A DNA stretch of 64,000 nucleotides from contig DS999229.1 of NCBI GenBank assembly GCA_000156295.1, forward strand, positions 105,945 through 169,944. Direction: 5' to 3'. Below are positions 55,052-64,000 of the stretch, piece by piece. Both the position numbers and the translations under genes were made by a program. Each line of letters opens with the position of its first letter. Positions within the stretch are counted from its first letter, which is position 1. The notes below the pieces were generated by a model. It was not told the origin of the DNA. It did no database searches and worked only from the letters and a program-made list of their open reading frames with translations. The stretch comes from a marine gamma proteobacterium HTCC2148 (GTDB lineage Bacteria > Pseudomonadota > Gammaproteobacteria > Pseudomonadales > Halieaceae).

Positions 55052-56506
55052 ATGAGTCATATGGTCGATTTGGTTATTTTTGGTGGTACGGGGGATCTCT
55101 CAACCCGCAAGCTACTCCCGGCCCTGTATCAGTTACAACGTCACCAGTTGGCAGATCGACTGAACCGGATTATTGCTACCGGTCGCGGGGAATTGGATCC
55201 AGAATCCTTCCGCAACGAAGCCCACGCCAACCTGAAAAAGTACCTGCCCCAAGACAGTTGGGACGAAGCCGTATGGGAACGCTTTTGCCAGCGACTGGAC
55301 TACGTAAAACTCGACGCCGGCAACGCTGCCGACTATGCGCAACTGGCAGAGCTGCTAAACCAGAGTGAGGCACCCGGGCGTCTTTACTACCTTGCCACGC
55401 TGCCTTCTTTATACGGCGAAATTTGCCAGCAGTTACAAAACGCCAGTGTCGTCAACGAAGCCAGCCGTGTGGTGTTGGAAAAACCCCTGGGGCACGATCT
55501 GGAGTCCTGCCGGAGCATTAACGAGCAGGTCGCCAGAGTATTCGATGAGGAAGCCACCTTTCGGATCGATCACTATTTAGGTAAAGAGACCGTGCAGAAC
55601 CTGCTGGCACTGCGTTTCGGCAACCAGCTATTTCACCCGATGTGGAACAACACCTTTATCAGCAGCGTGCAGATCACCGTTGCAGAAGAAATTGGGGTCG
55701 CCGGTCGCGGCAGCTATTACGCGGATACCGGCGCTCTGCGCGACATGGTGCAAAATCACCTGCTGCAAGTCTTGTCACTGGTGGCGATGGAACCTCCCGC
55801 CAGTCTCAAGGCGACCGATATTCGCGATGAAAAAATGAAGGTGTTGCGCTGCCTGGAGCCCATTACCGGAGAAAACGTCAAGAAACGCACAGTGCGTGGG
55901 CGCTATGGCGCAGGCGCCGTCGACGGTGAGGCCGTAAAAGGTTTCCTCGAGGAAGACGCCTTCCACCATGCGGACAATACCGAAACCTTTGTCGCTCTGA
56001 AGGCCAGCATTAACAACTGGCGCTGGGCCGGCGTGCCCTTCTACCTGCGCACTGGCAAGCGTCTGTCCGGTCGCTACTCAGAAATCGTGATCGAGTATCG
56101 CAGGCAATCCTTCTCACTATTTGCTAATGATCCTCAGGAACTGACCAACAAACTGGTGATTCACCTGCAACCGCAGGAAAGTATCAGCCTGCACACGGTT
56201 AACAAAAAGCCCGGCTTAACCAGTAAGCTAAAGCTGCAGCCTGTGGAACTGCACCTGACTGATGAATCTCAAAACAAGGGCGACAGCTACGACGCTTATG
56301 AGCGTTTGCTGCTGGATGCCGTTCACGGTGACCAGACCCTGTTTATGCGACGCGACGAGGTCGAAACCGCGTGGCGTTGGATCGATTCCATCATCGGCGC
56401 ATGGGATGAAAACAGCACTCCTATCAAGTCCTACAATGCAGGCACTATGGGCCCCAATGCTGCCACGGCGCTGCTGGCTGTGGAGGGCCATAGCTGGCAT
56501 GAGTGA
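55052..56506 (+). CDS. zwf: Glucose-6-phosphate dehydrogenase
   Basis: A 484-residue enzyme with the N-terminal nucleotide site VIFGGTGDLSTRKLLPAL and the substrate signature RIDHYLGKE. It oxidises glucose-6-phosphate to 6-phosphogluconolactone with NADP, entering the Entner-Doudoroff and pentose phosphate routes. ATG 55052 is placed with AAGGAAA at 55038-55044; ATG 55046 is too close to it. It overlaps pgl by 8 bases and forms a zwf-pgl-edd operon. Confidence 0.96.
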   Translation: MSHMVDLVIFGGTGDLSTRKLLPALYQLQRHQLADRLNRIIATGRGELDPESFRNEAHANLKKYLPQDSWDEAVWERFCQRLDYVKLDAGNAADYAQLAELLNQSEAPGRLYYLATLPSLYGEICQQLQNASVVNEASRVVLEKPLGHDLESCRSINEQVARVFDEEATFRIDHYLGKETVQNLLALRFGNQLFHPMWNNTFISSVQITVAEEIGVAGRGSYYADTGALRDMVQNHLLQVLSLVAMEPPASLKATDIRDEKMKVLRCLEPITGENVKKRTVRGRYGAGAVDGEAVKGFLEEDAFHHADNTETFVALKASINNWRWAGVPFYLRTGKRLSGRYSEIVIEYRRQSFSLFANDPQELTNKLVIHLQPQESISLHTVNKKPGLTSKLKLQPVELHLTDESQNKGDSYDAYERLLLDAVHGDQTLFMRRDEVETAWRWIDSIIGAWDENSTPIKSYNAGTMGPNAATALLAVEGHSWHE

Positions 56507-57182
56507 AGCACACAACTTTGACAGCAGAGCAGAGCTGGATCAGGCCCTTGCTGCACATGTCGCATCGCGGCTAAACCGCGATATCGAAATCAGGGGAGCG
56601 GCCAGCCTGGCGGTTTCGGGCGGCAGCACGCCAAAGGGTTTCTTTGCTGCGCTGTCTCTGGCAGACCTGTCCTGGCATAAGGTCTGGATTACCCTGGTTG
56701 ACGAACGCTGGGTAGAGGCCGACAGCCCTGATTCAAACGAACGCCTGGTCCGCGAGAACCTGCTGCAAAATAAAGCGGCAGCCGCGAACTTCATCGGCTT
56801 AAAAGCGAGTCCCGACGACGCTGGCACTGGCCTGGCAGAAGTCACCCGCCGGATGGATACGCTTCCCTTACCGCTGAGCTGCACCGTGTTGGGCATGGGC
56901 GGCGATGGTCACACTGCGTCCTGGTTTCCAGAAGCAGGCAACCTCGCTGAACTCATTGACCCTCAGGGCAGCGCGTTACTGGGCACTTGTGAACCGGTAA
57001 CTGCACCCTATCAAAGAATTACGTTCACCCTGCCAGCGCTGCTGCAAAGCGGAGAGGTCATTCTTCATATCACAGGTACTCAAAAGCGAGTAGTTCTTGC
57101 CGAGGCCGCAGAGAAACAATACCCCATCGCCGCAATCACAAACCAAGACGTCAATCCTGCAAGTATCTGGTGGGCACCCTGA
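56499..57182 (+). CDS. pgl: 6-phosphogluconolactonase
   Basis: A 227-residue DevB-type lactonase with [17 protein letters not shown] near the N-terminus, [19 protein letters not shown] and [13 protein letters not shown]. It hydrolyses 6-phosphogluconolactone to 6-phosphogluconate. ATG 56499 lies inside the end of zwf (8-base overlap); the longer frame from 56262 would overlap zwf by some 240 bases and is rejected. The stop overlaps the edd ATG (TGATG). Confidence 0.94.
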   Translation: MSEAHNFDSRAELDQALAAHVASRLNRDIEIRGAASLAVSGGSTPKGFFAALSLADLSWHKVWITLVDERWVEADSPDSNERLVRENLLQNKAAAANFIGLKASPDDAGTGLAEVTRRMDTLPLPLSCTVLGMGGDGHTASWFPEAGNLAELIDPQGSALLGTCEPVTAPYQRITFTLPALLQSGEVILHITGTQKRVVLAEAAEKQYPIAAITNQDVNPASIWWAP

Positions 57183-58990
57183 TGATAAACCCTGAACTGA
57201 AATCCATAACTGATCGAATCACCAACCGCAGCCTCGAAACACGCGTTGCTTATCTCGCAAAAATCGAGCAAATGCGAGGCCAGGGGCCCGTGCGAGGCGC
57301 CCTTTCCTGCTCCAACCTGGCCCATGGCTTCGCCGCTTGCGGTGAGCAGGACAAACAGGCGCTGAAACTCACCGAGTCAGCCAACATCGGTATTATCAAC
57401 GCCTACAATGACATGCTCTCTGCCCATCAACCCCTGGAAAGCTATCCGGCCTTGATCAAGCAGGCGGCGCACGACGTCGGTTGCACGGCACAGGTGGCAG
57501 GCGGCGTTCCTGCCATGTGCGACGGTGTCACTCAGGGCACTGCAGGCATGGAGCTCAGTTTATTCAGCCGGGATATCATCGCGGGCGCTACAGCCATCGC
57601 CCTGTCTCACAATATGTTTGACGGGGCACTGTGCCTGGGAGTGTGCGACAAAATTGTGCCGGGCTTGTTAATCGGCGCTTTGTCTTTTGGTCACCTGCCC
57701 GTTATTTTTGCGCCGGCGGGACCCATGACCTCTGGCCTTTCCAATAAAGAGAAAGCCGCGGTAAGACAGCAATTTGCCGAGGGCAAAGTGGGTCGCGATG
57801 AACTGCTTGAAGCGGAGTCGGCGGCCTATCATGGCGAAGGCACTTGTACTTTTTATGGCACCGCAAACAGCAACCAAATGCTAATGGAAGTCATGGGAAT
57901 TCACATTCCCGGGGCCGCGTTCGAACCCCCGGGGACTGAGATGCGAGACACCTTGACACGCGCGGCGGCAGAGCGTCTTTGCAAGATTACCGCGCTGGGC
58001 AACGAGTACACGCCACTGGCAAATATCGTCGACGAAAAATGCATTGTCAACGCCATAGTCGCCTTACTGGCAACCGGCGGATCAACCAATCACAGCATCC
58101 ATTGGATTGCTATCGCGCGTGCAGCGGGCATCATTATCGACTGGCAGGACTTCAGCGAACTCTCGGCTATTACGCCGTTAGTCGCCCGGGTTTACCCCAA
58201 CGGCAGTGCCGATGTGAACCATTTCCATGCCGCAGGCGGCACCGGCTACGTGATTCGTACGCTATTGGAAAACGGTTTACTGCATGAAGACGTGCAAACC
58301 AACTGGGGCCCGGGCCTTTCTCGTTACAGCCAGGAACCGCAGCTGAACCAGGGTCGACTGCATTACGTTCCAGGAGTTAGCGAAAGCGCAGACCAGGAAG
58401 TACTGCGACCCGCCGATGCGCCCTTTTCCCCTGAGGGCGGCTTGAGCCTACTTCAAGGCAACCTTGGCCGCAGTGTCATCAAGGTTTCAGCTGTCGCTCC
58501 TGAACACCGCTTTGTAGAAGCACCTGCAAGAGTATTTGATGACCAGGCTGAACTGGCCCGAGCGTTCGAGGCCGGTGAACTGGAACAGGACATGATTGCC
58601 GTCGTTCGATTCCAGGGTCCCGCTGCCAACGGCATGCCCGAGCTGCACAAAATGACGCCTTACCTGGGTATTCTGCAGGACCGCGGCTTCAAGGTGGCGC
58701 TGGTCACCGATGGCCGGATGTCGGGTGCCTCAGGCAAGGTACCTGCCGCTATACACCTGACGCCAGAGGCACTCGTCGGTGGGGGCATCGCCAAGATATG
58801 CAACGGCGACCTGCTTCGCCTGGACGCTGTCAAAGGAGAGCTGCAGTGTCTGGTAGCGGAATCAGAGTGGCAGCACAGAGAAGCCGCTACCCGCACCTCA
58901 GAGGAAAGCGAAAGTGGCACCGGCAGGGAGTTGTTCGCCCATATGCGCCGGGCAGTCTCTGATGCGGAGTCCGGCGCCGGCGTTGTCTAG
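57182..58990 (+). CDS. edd: 6-phosphogluconate dehydratase
   Basis: A 602-residue IlvD/Edd family dehydratase with Fe-S cluster cysteines in [12 protein letters not shown] and [11 protein letters not shown]. It converts 6-phosphogluconate to KDPG, the first committed Entner-Doudoroff step. ATG 57182 overlaps the pgl stop. The KDPG aldolase gene eda, often adjacent, is not in the window. The stop overlaps by 4 bases the stop of the convergent alcohol dehydrogenase gene. Confidence 0.96.
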   Translation: MINPELKSITDRITNRSLETRVAYLAKIEQMRGQGPVRGALSCSNLAHGFAACGEQDKQALKLTESANIGIINAYNDMLSAHQPLESYPALIKQAAHDVGCTAQVAGGVPAMCDGVTQGTAGMELSLFSRDIIAGATAIALSHNMFDGALCLGVCDKIVPGLLIGALSFGHLPVIFAPAGPMTSGLSNKEKAAVRQQFAEGKVGRDELLEAESAAYHGEGTCTFYGTANSNQMLMEVMGIHIPGAAFEPPGTEMRDTLTRAAAERLCKITALGNEYTPLANIVDEKCIVNAIVALLATGGSTNHSIHWIAIARAAGIIIDWQDFSELSAITPLVARVYPNGSADVNHFHAAGGTGYVIRTLLENGLLHEDVQTNWGPGLSRYSQEPQLNQGRLHYVPGVSESADQEVLRPADAPFSPEGGLSLLQGNLGRSVIKVSAVAPEHRFVEAPARVFDDQAELARAFEAGELEQDMIAVVRFQGPAANGMPELHKMTPYLGILQDRGFKVALVTDGRMSGASGKVPAAIHLTPEALVGGGIAKICNGDLLRLDAVKGELQCLVAESEWQHREAATRTSEESESGTGRELFAHMRRAVSDAESGAGVV

Positions 58991-60192
58991 TCAGTAATCT
59001 GGTTGAGGATAGCCAGAGTGCTGGCTTCATCGAGCAGGCGCGGCACAGGATAATCCATACATTCAGCGACTGCGGCAGCAGTCAGAGCCTCATGATCTTC
59101 CCGGCGTATCAAGTCTGAACGATCGGGGATACCCACCTGAGTTCGCAATTCACGCACAGCGGCAATAAATTTATGAGCCAGCTGCGCCTCGGGTTCTCCC
59201 TGCTCCCCTGCACCAATAACTACAGCCAACTCAGCCAGGCGCGGCTGCGCCTCCTCACGACAATATTCAAGCACATGCGGCAAAATCAATGCATTGGCCA
59301 GGCCATGAGGAATCCCATATCTGCCTCCGATCTGGTGAGCGATCGCATGCACGCTACCAACGAAAACCTGGTTGATCGCCATGCCCGCATAGTAGGCCGC
59401 CATTGCCATGCCTTCGCGCGCCCTAAGGTTACTGCCATCTGAATAAGCATTCACCAAATGCTCGAATACAAGCTTCACGCCGATACGGCCATCCTCCAGA
59501 CGAGAACCCCTTTCCCAAACACCGATATAGGCTTCGATCGCGTGAGTTAACGCATCGATACCAGTAGCAGCGGTAATATGAGGGGGCAGCCCCAACATTA
59601 ATGAAGCATCAAGCGCGGTGGCTTTGGGTAACATGCCATTGCCTGACATAACGCTTTTCGCTTTGGTCGCCGCGTCTTTAACGACAGCGCCAGCGGTACC
59701 CTCTGAGCCAGTACCAGCAGTGGTCGGGATCGCATATATGGGCAGCAATTCATGATTCACCTTACCCAGACCGACCCAATCCCTGGGGGATTCATCGGAA
59801 GTAGCGCAGGCAGCAATAATTTTTGCACAATCCATGACTGAGCCGCCGCCGACCGCGAGGATCATGTCGCAGTTTTCGCTTTTCTGCACAGCCAAACCTG
59901 CTTCTATCTGCTCAAAGGTAGGGTCCGGGAGAACGCCGTCAAACCAAGCGCAATCTACTCCGGCATCAAGCAAACCAACGACCGCTTTATCCGTAATACC
60001 AAGTTCGCGCAGGGCTTTGTCTGTAACGATCAACACTTTGCGTGGAGCCAGCGCCGCAATATGCTGGCCCAGTTGGCGACTGCTGCCTGATCCGACAAAA
60101 GCAATGTGCGTGGAGCCCGGCAAAAAGCGACTCATCACCCGCAGCATAAAAAGATACATACCGTGGCGAATTTTTCGAATGGTCGCTGTCAT
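58987..60192 (-). CDS. Iron-containing alcohol dehydrogenase
   Basis: A 401-residue group III alcohol dehydrogenase. Cofactor-binding [13 protein letters not shown] and the metal-binding segments [16 protein letters not shown] and [17 protein letters not shown] are intact. It oxidises primary or secondary alcohols with NAD(P). About 30 N-terminal residues precede the usual domain start. It overlaps edd tail-to-tail. The substrate is unknown. Confidence 0.92.
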   Translation of the reverse strand: MTATIRKIRHGMYLFMLRVMSRFLPGSTHIAFVGSGSSRQLGQHIAALAPRKVLIVTDKALRELGITDKAVVGLLDAGVDCAWFDGVLPDPTFEQIEAGLAVQKSENCDMILAVGGGSVMDCAKIIAACATSDESPRDWVGLGKVNHELLPIYAIPTTAGTGSEGTAGAVVKDAATKAKSVMSGNGMLPKATALDASLMLGLPPHITAATGIDALTHAIEAYIGVWERGSRLEDGRIGVKLVFEHLVNAYSDGSNLRAREGMAMAAYYAGMAINQVFVGSVHAIAHQIGGRYGIPHGLANALILPHVLEYCREEAQPRLAELAVVIGAGEQGEPEAQLAHKFIAAVRELRTQVGIPDRSDLIRREDHEALTAAAVAECMDYPVPRLLDEASTLAILNQITD

Positions 60193-60314
60193 AGCAAAGT
60201 CCCGTTATTTTTAAGAGCTGGAATGATAGCAGACGCCACCCGCAATGGGGTTTTCATCGCAACCAGAAAACTTGGCGCCCGTTACCAACACCATGCGATC
60301 TTTGTGCCGACGCC

Positions 60315-61691
60315 TCAGTACTGTCGATAGCGACGCTGTACATGACGCATGCGCATCAATGCCTGCTCTTGGCGCTGCTCGGCGAGAACTTTTTTAGTCG
60401 TTGCCGGTAAGCTCTGTTGAATATCCTCAAAGGCAACCTGCTTCACTTCCAGGCTTGGCCACTGTTCTCGCACAGGAGGCTCCGGATACGTCCAGCGTAT
60501 TGTCAGGTAACCGTGGGGCAGTCCGGTTGTATCGACCCAGTTGGCAATGCCGGGATCGCGGTGCGAAACAACCCACCGGTAAGCCCCGTCTGCATCCTGC
60601 TCTAACATATGCCCGTTAAGGTTTGACTGATAGCTCTCGAAATCCAGTGATTCACCCCACAGATTGGCCAGATGAAAACCCATGAAGCTCGGGGGCACGG
60701 GCACAGTAGATTCAATTAACAGCGCTTCCTCGTCGCCCAGCATAAAAACTCCACCCGCATATATATTGGTGCTCTGGCCACCCCCCGTCGCTAAACCCAA
60801 CGCATTGGGCGCATTCATGTCATTGGTCGGCATAAATGGCTTATCGTCGTCGCCAATTGAGGGCATCCCCGGCACCTTTCCATAGGTCTCGAGAGTCACG
60901 GTATTAAAAGCATTCCAGAAATGCACCTGGTTGCGCGTTAACTCACCAATGCGATCCATCAGGGCTATCGCTCCCGCGGGATTCAGCGGTGATCGCGGAT
61001 CAGACTCTGCACCAAGACGCAGAATTTCCAAATCGAGTAAATCCTCGTTTGACCAGTCATGAAACAATTCGCGACAAGTCAGAAACCTACCGACGTAATC
61101 GCTACCATGGCTGTGCCGGCAACTGAGCATAAAATTGCCATCGTAATTTTCAGGCCGCTGGGGGGCAATGAGAATTTCAAAATGACCGTCGGAATCTACC
61201 TGGAGACTGTGACAATCCAGGGTGCTGGTGTTAATACGGTTACCGGGACGCATCTCCGCCAGTGACCCGGAGTCGCCGGCATGCCCGCTGGACAATTCAA
61301 AGATCACATATTGAGGCGCTCGTTTACCGGTCACTGGGTTCTCGCCACGCCAGTGTCTGCTGTCCAAAGCTCGACCTCGTATTCTGTAGCTGTGATTGCC
61401 ATCGATTTCAGCAGCAAGATAAACCGCGTCGCTATTGTCGATTGTCGAACGGTTCATTGGCTGGATGGCCCGTCGAAATCGTGGGTAGAGTGGATCGGCA
61501 AGCGACCGCTCTATGCTGCCCAGCAAAAATCCCAACACATAACGGTAGCCTTCAGCGAGGTTGCGTTCGGTTTGCGGCGCAGGGTACAACTCGGGGGTAT
61601 CAATGGCATCGCGGGCCTCCTTCAGCCTATCTATCATAGTATCGAAGGCTTTGCGAAGTGCCTCTGCGGTTTCCTCTACGCTCTCGCTCAT
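60315..61691 (-). CDS. DUF1214 domain protein
   Basis: A 458-residue protein without a signal peptide. The C-terminal half carries the DUF1214 domain (around ANLWGESLDFESYQSNLNGH and YRWVVSHRDPGIANWVDTTG), seen in proteins often encoded with DUF1254. The N-terminal half has a helical segment and a region rich in charged residues. ATG 61691 is used: GGAG is 9 bases upstream, and it overlaps the sulfotransferase stop (ATGA), so the two are translationally coupled. The role is unknown. Confidence 0.82.
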   Translation of the reverse strand: MSESVEETAEALRKAFDTMIDRLKEARDAIDTPELYPAPQTERNLAEGYRYVLGFLLGSIERSLADPLYPRFRRAIQPMNRSTIDNSDAVYLAAEIDGNHSYRIRGRALDSRHWRGENPVTGKRAPQYVIFELSSGHAGDSGSLAEMRPGNRINTSTLDCHSLQVDSDGHFEILIAPQRPENYDGNFMLSCRHSHGSDYVGRFLTCRELFHDWSNEDLLDLEILRLGAESDPRSPLNPAGAIALMDRIGELTRNQVHFWNAFNTVTLETYGKVPGMPSIGDDDKPFMPTNDMNAPNALGLATGGGQSTNIYAGGVFMLGDEEALLIESTVPVPPSFMGFHLANLWGESLDFESYQSNLNGHMLEQDADGAYRWVVSHRDPGIANWVDTTGLPHGYLTIRWTYPEPPVREQWPSLEVKQVAFEDIQQSLPATTKKVLAEQRQEQALMRMRHVQRRYRQY

Positions 61692-62833
61692 TCTGTTATC
61701 TCCGCCCCGGGGGCACTCCATTCGTACTTGATGTAAAAGTCTTCCAGCCGAGCATAGATCTCTTCGCCACTAATACGAAATTCGCCCAGGCTGTATTCAA
61801 ACTTACTGTGATGCGCTTTCTCCCGCTCAGACTGATCCTGTAACCAGCAATCGTAAGAGTCTTCCATGCTCAGCCCAAGTGCTGCGTAAGCGTTTACAAC
61901 AGCTTTTTTGGGTGTTGCTGTCAGTAAGCGATAGTCCATAAATAATCGGTCCACTTCAGTGTGACGTGAAAGCACCTCCCACGGATGACTAAAGTGCTCA
62001 AATGAAATTTCTGTAAGAGCATCCAGAGATTCCTGACAAGCCTCCTTAGGCCAGCCTTTGCTTCTCCAATTAGTTTCCACCAGCTTAAGGCAACTGGGAA
62101 TACAATCTGCAGGGTCACGGATCATCACGACGAATCGAGCATCAGGAAAGGTTGCGATCAGGGACTCTACCCAGCCGCTCATTACCGGATTTTTGGACAG
62201 GTGAATTTTGTCGCCTCCATTGAGGAGCAGCTGACGCTTTACCAATTCACGATAATGCCGCAGCCACCGGCCGCGTCTTTTAGACATCTTGTCAATGTGA
62301 AAAAAGTCTACAATATCCATCATCGGAATTTCCAATGACCACTGCTGCGACGCAAAAGCCGCTTGCATTGCAAAGCAGTCCTCCTCTGCGTTCCACAGAC
62401 TCATATTGTGCATATGTCGATAAGGCCCGAAGGTTTCATCATCCCATCTGACTAAACGAGCCTTAAGTCGCCCCCTTAAACATCGTTCATCTAACCTCCC
62501 CAAAAGGCGAATAAGCTTCTTCTGCAGTAGAGACGGGAAGAACATTTCCCAATAAAGAAAGTAACTGAACTTATCGCCGTCGGCACTCATTAGACGATGC
62601 ATCAACGTCGTTCCGCTGCGAGCATGACCGATGATAAAAACGGGGCGATTCACCTGCTGCTGCCACAGGCGCGGGAAAACCAAGTAGTCCAACATGAAAC
62701 ACAGGCTATGAAAAAGGGTAACAAAAGGGGTCCAGATCAGTAGGCGCAGTAACATGCGTCGACGCCCTGGCCAGCTCTTCAAACCCCAGACATGGCGAAC
62801 CACACGCCACCAATAATCGACATCAAAAAACAA
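61688..62833 (-). CDS. Sulfotransferase family protein
   Basis: A 381-residue protein with a hydrophobic N-terminus (about 30-50, possibly membrane-bound) and a sulfotransferase_3-type domain. The PAPS 5'-phosphosulfate loop is IIGHARSGTTLMHRL (69-81), and the 3'-phosphate segment is FVVMIRDPADCIPSCLKL. It probably transfers sulfate to a lipid, sterol or glycan. It is coupled to the DUF1214 gene downstream. A second, partial sulfotransferase is at the start of the window, but the two are not close relatives. Confidence 0.88.
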   Translation of the reverse strand: MFFDVDYWWRVVRHVWGLKSWPGRRRMLLRLLIWTPFVTLFHSLCFMLDYLVFPRLWQQQVNRPVFIIGHARSGTTLMHRLMSADGDKFSYFLYWEMFFPSLLQKKLIRLLGRLDERCLRGRLKARLVRWDDETFGPYRHMHNMSLWNAEEDCFAMQAAFASQQWSLEIPMMDIVDFFHIDKMSKRRGRWLRHYRELVKRQLLLNGGDKIHLSKNPVMSGWVESLIATFPDARFVVMIRDPADCIPSCLKLVETNWRSKGWPKEACQESLDALTEISFEHFSHPWEVLSRHTEVDRLFMDYRLLTATPKKAVVNAYAALGLSMEDSYDCWLQDQSEREKAHHSKFEYSLGEFRISGEEIYARLEDFYIKYEWSAPGAEITE

Positions 62834-62895
62834 ATAGCCACCGAACTGAGCGCAAAAAGCTCATTGCGTTGATTGAGCTTCCAATGATCGCACTA

Positions 62896-63750
62896 TTATT
62901 GCCGCTGAATGCGAAGAATCTGCTGGATGAGCTGGATCGCATCTGCAGCAAGCTGCTCGCGACTATCAAAATTGTTTCTCCAGGTGTTTTGAGTACTAGG
63001 AGGATCCTTTGCAATTGCAAGAGCCTGCACCATTAACCAACCACTGTAGTTGAGAAAATCCAGTGTAGCGAACGTTTCCCGCCACTGCACCTGACCGCGG
63101 CCCAGTTCACCCCGATGGCTCTCGCTGAGACAAACATGCAACAGCTGCTCCCCCGCCGCGGGCAAGGCTCGCGCAGGATTAAACTCTTCAAGATGGGCGT
63201 GAAAGGTGTTGTAAAGCACCCCGATGTTGAGGTGGCCCACATCTCGACACATGCGAGCTGCCTCGGCAGCGGTGTTAATCAGGTAGGCGTCAAAACGGCT
63301 TTGAAACTCAAGTGCCAGAGAAACTCCCATTTTTGCAGCATAGTCAGCCACCTCACGCAGACAACTGCGGCTCCATTCCCACTCCCTATCAGACGGAGGC
63401 TTACCGCTGAACACTCCCTGGGCCTGGAACAAGCCGCCGCTCAGCAATTGACTACCCAACGTTGCCGACTCGTCGACCCGGGCACAGAGATAATCTACTG
63501 CAGCTCGGCGCGTTGCCTCGTCAGGAGATAAGGGGTTGGCGTGCGCAGGCAAACGCGCGCTTGTTGTCACTGCCAGCCCCAGACCATCCAGCGCGACACT
63601 CAACAACTTCAGCGCAGACCGCCCCTGGCCGCAGACCGGAATCTCTACGCCTTGGTAACCTTGAGCAGCCAACATCTCCAAAACGGGCAACTGTTCTACA
63701 CCGGTCGCATCGCCCCACAGGCGCATATCCATACCAATTTTTACGTCCAC
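62896..63750 (-). CDS. Sugar phosphate isomerase/epimerase-like TIM-barrel protein
   Basis: A 284-residue xylose-isomerase-like TIM barrel (AP_endonuc_2 fold). GVEIPVCGQG, SLALEFQSRFDAYL and LLHVCLSESHRGELG hold likely metal-binding Glu, Asp and His positions. The start is uncertain: GTG 63750 follows GGAG, while ATG 63732 and a long frame from 63855 are also open. The family interconverts sugars or related compounds. It lies 62 bases upstream of the sulfotransferase on the same strand. Confidence 0.78.
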   Translation of the reverse strand: MDVKIGMDMRLWGDATGVEQLPVLEMLAAQGYQGVEIPVCGQGRSALKLLSVALDGLGLAVTTSARLPAHANPLSPDEATRRAAVDYLCARVDESATLGSQLLSGGLFQAQGVFSGKPPSDREWEWSRSCLREVADYAAKMGVSLALEFQSRFDAYLINTAAEAARMCRDVGHLNIGVLYNTFHAHLEEFNPARALPAAGEQLLHVCLSESHRGELGRGQVQWRETFATLDFLNYSGWLMVQALAIAKDPPSTQNTWRNNFDSREQLAADAIQLIQQILRIQRQ

Positions 63751-63906
63751 ACAACTCCACAACAGTTTGCTAGTCACGACTATGTTATTAAGCATGGCAG
63801 ATATTTGGATTATTGCCATCTCTTTGCAAAAGAGCACAAAGCCGCAACGAGCCATCTGCTAAACTAAAAAAAGGAATTAATAGCATCGACAGCGAGGTAG
63901 AAAGTC

Positions 63907-64000
63907 ATGACACGGAAGCTGATACTGATACTAATTGGCGTCGTTTTGTTCGCGCTGGGGATGTCGTCTGGCGCGTCTGAGCGACTTAAAGATGGCAAGC
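63907..64000 (+). CDS. Start of an exported protein, cut by the window edge
   Basis: Thirty-one codons are visible. MTRKLILILIGVVLFALGMS is a typical signal peptide, with a possible cleavage after SGA-S. GAGGTAG at about 63891 is a plausible ribosome site. The identity cannot be determined from this fragment. It is divergent from the TIM-barrel gene. Confidence 0.6.
   Translation, partial: MTRKLILILIGVVLFALGMSSGASERLKDGK

Noticed and set aside
56262-56498. N-terminal extension of the 6-phosphogluconolactonase
   Set aside because: It would overlap zwf by more than 200 bases and adds sequence unlike the family; ATG 56499 gives the normal length.
1-64000. CRISPR arrays, insertion sequences, tRNA or rRNA genes
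   Set aside because: No regularly spaced direct repeats, transposase motifs, integrase motifs or RNA-gene cores were recognised anywhere in the window.

Overview
The window looks like a chromosomal stretch from a heterotrophic, aerobic, probably marine gammaproteobacterium. The mix of a TonB-dependent receptor, polyamine catabolism, Entner-Doudoroff genes, an LLM-class oxidoreductase, DUF3604/DUF1214 proteins, alkyl sulfatase and sulfotransferases resembles what is known of the OM60/NOR5 (Halieaceae) group. That placement is inference from gene content, since no rRNA or marker gene is present. The DNA is moderately GC-rich and densely coding, with many ATGA/TGATG stop-start overlaps. I see no tRNA, rRNA, CRISPR array, insertion sequence, integrase or prophage gene.

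Layout. 1-0.5 kb: the 3' end of a sulfotransferase gene. 0.8-8.7 kb: a polyamine-type locus with a TonB-dependent receptor, a Tat-exported spermidine-dehydrogenase-like flavoprotein, a periplasmic cupin, a PuuA-like gamma-glutamylpolyamine synthetase and a SpuC-like aminotransferase. 8.8-12.7 kb: iron and redox genes, with a two-subunit bacterioferritin pair, a FinR-like LysR regulator and ferredoxin-NADP reductase, then a SnoaL-like protein. 12.7-17.5 kb: a SulP transporter, an NnrU-like membrane protein, an exported protein of unknown function and a BepA-like periplasmic protease. 17.6-21.6 kb: a GlpD-like dehydrogenase and a LysR regulator divergent from a citrate/2-methylcitrate synthase. 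21.6-24.6 kb: a three-gene efflux ABC system. 24.7-25.8 kb: a persulfide dioxygenase-rhodanese fusion.

26.0-37.7 kb is the most striking region. A complete oligopeptide-type ABC importer, with two tandem binding proteins, two permeases and one fused double ATPase, runs with almost no gaps into an SDR gene. That gene overlaps a retropepsin-like lipoprotein, an inactive transglutaminase/multi-TM protein and a RimK-like ATP-grasp ligase. A phosphatase of the inositol monophosphatase family follows. The arrangement suggests that peptide uptake and a peptide-ligating/peptide-cleaving envelope module are expressed together.

37.7-54.9 kb is rich in catabolic and envelope enzymes: NTF2-like protein, CrtI-like oxidoreductase, DMT exporter, SdsA-type alkyl sulfatase, gamma-glutamyltransferase, LysE/ArgO exporter, LLM oxidoreductase, acyl-CoA synthetase, DUF3604 lipoprotein, MBL hydrolase, and a Baeyer-Villiger-type monooxygenase divergent from an AraC regulator and an HSL-type esterase. 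55.0-59.0 kb: zwf-pgl-edd, the upper Entner-Doudoroff pathway, without eda beside it. 59.0-64.0 kb: an iron-type alcohol dehydrogenase, a DUF1214 protein translationally coupled to a sulfotransferase, a TIM-barrel isomerase/epimerase and the start of an exported protein cut by the window edge.
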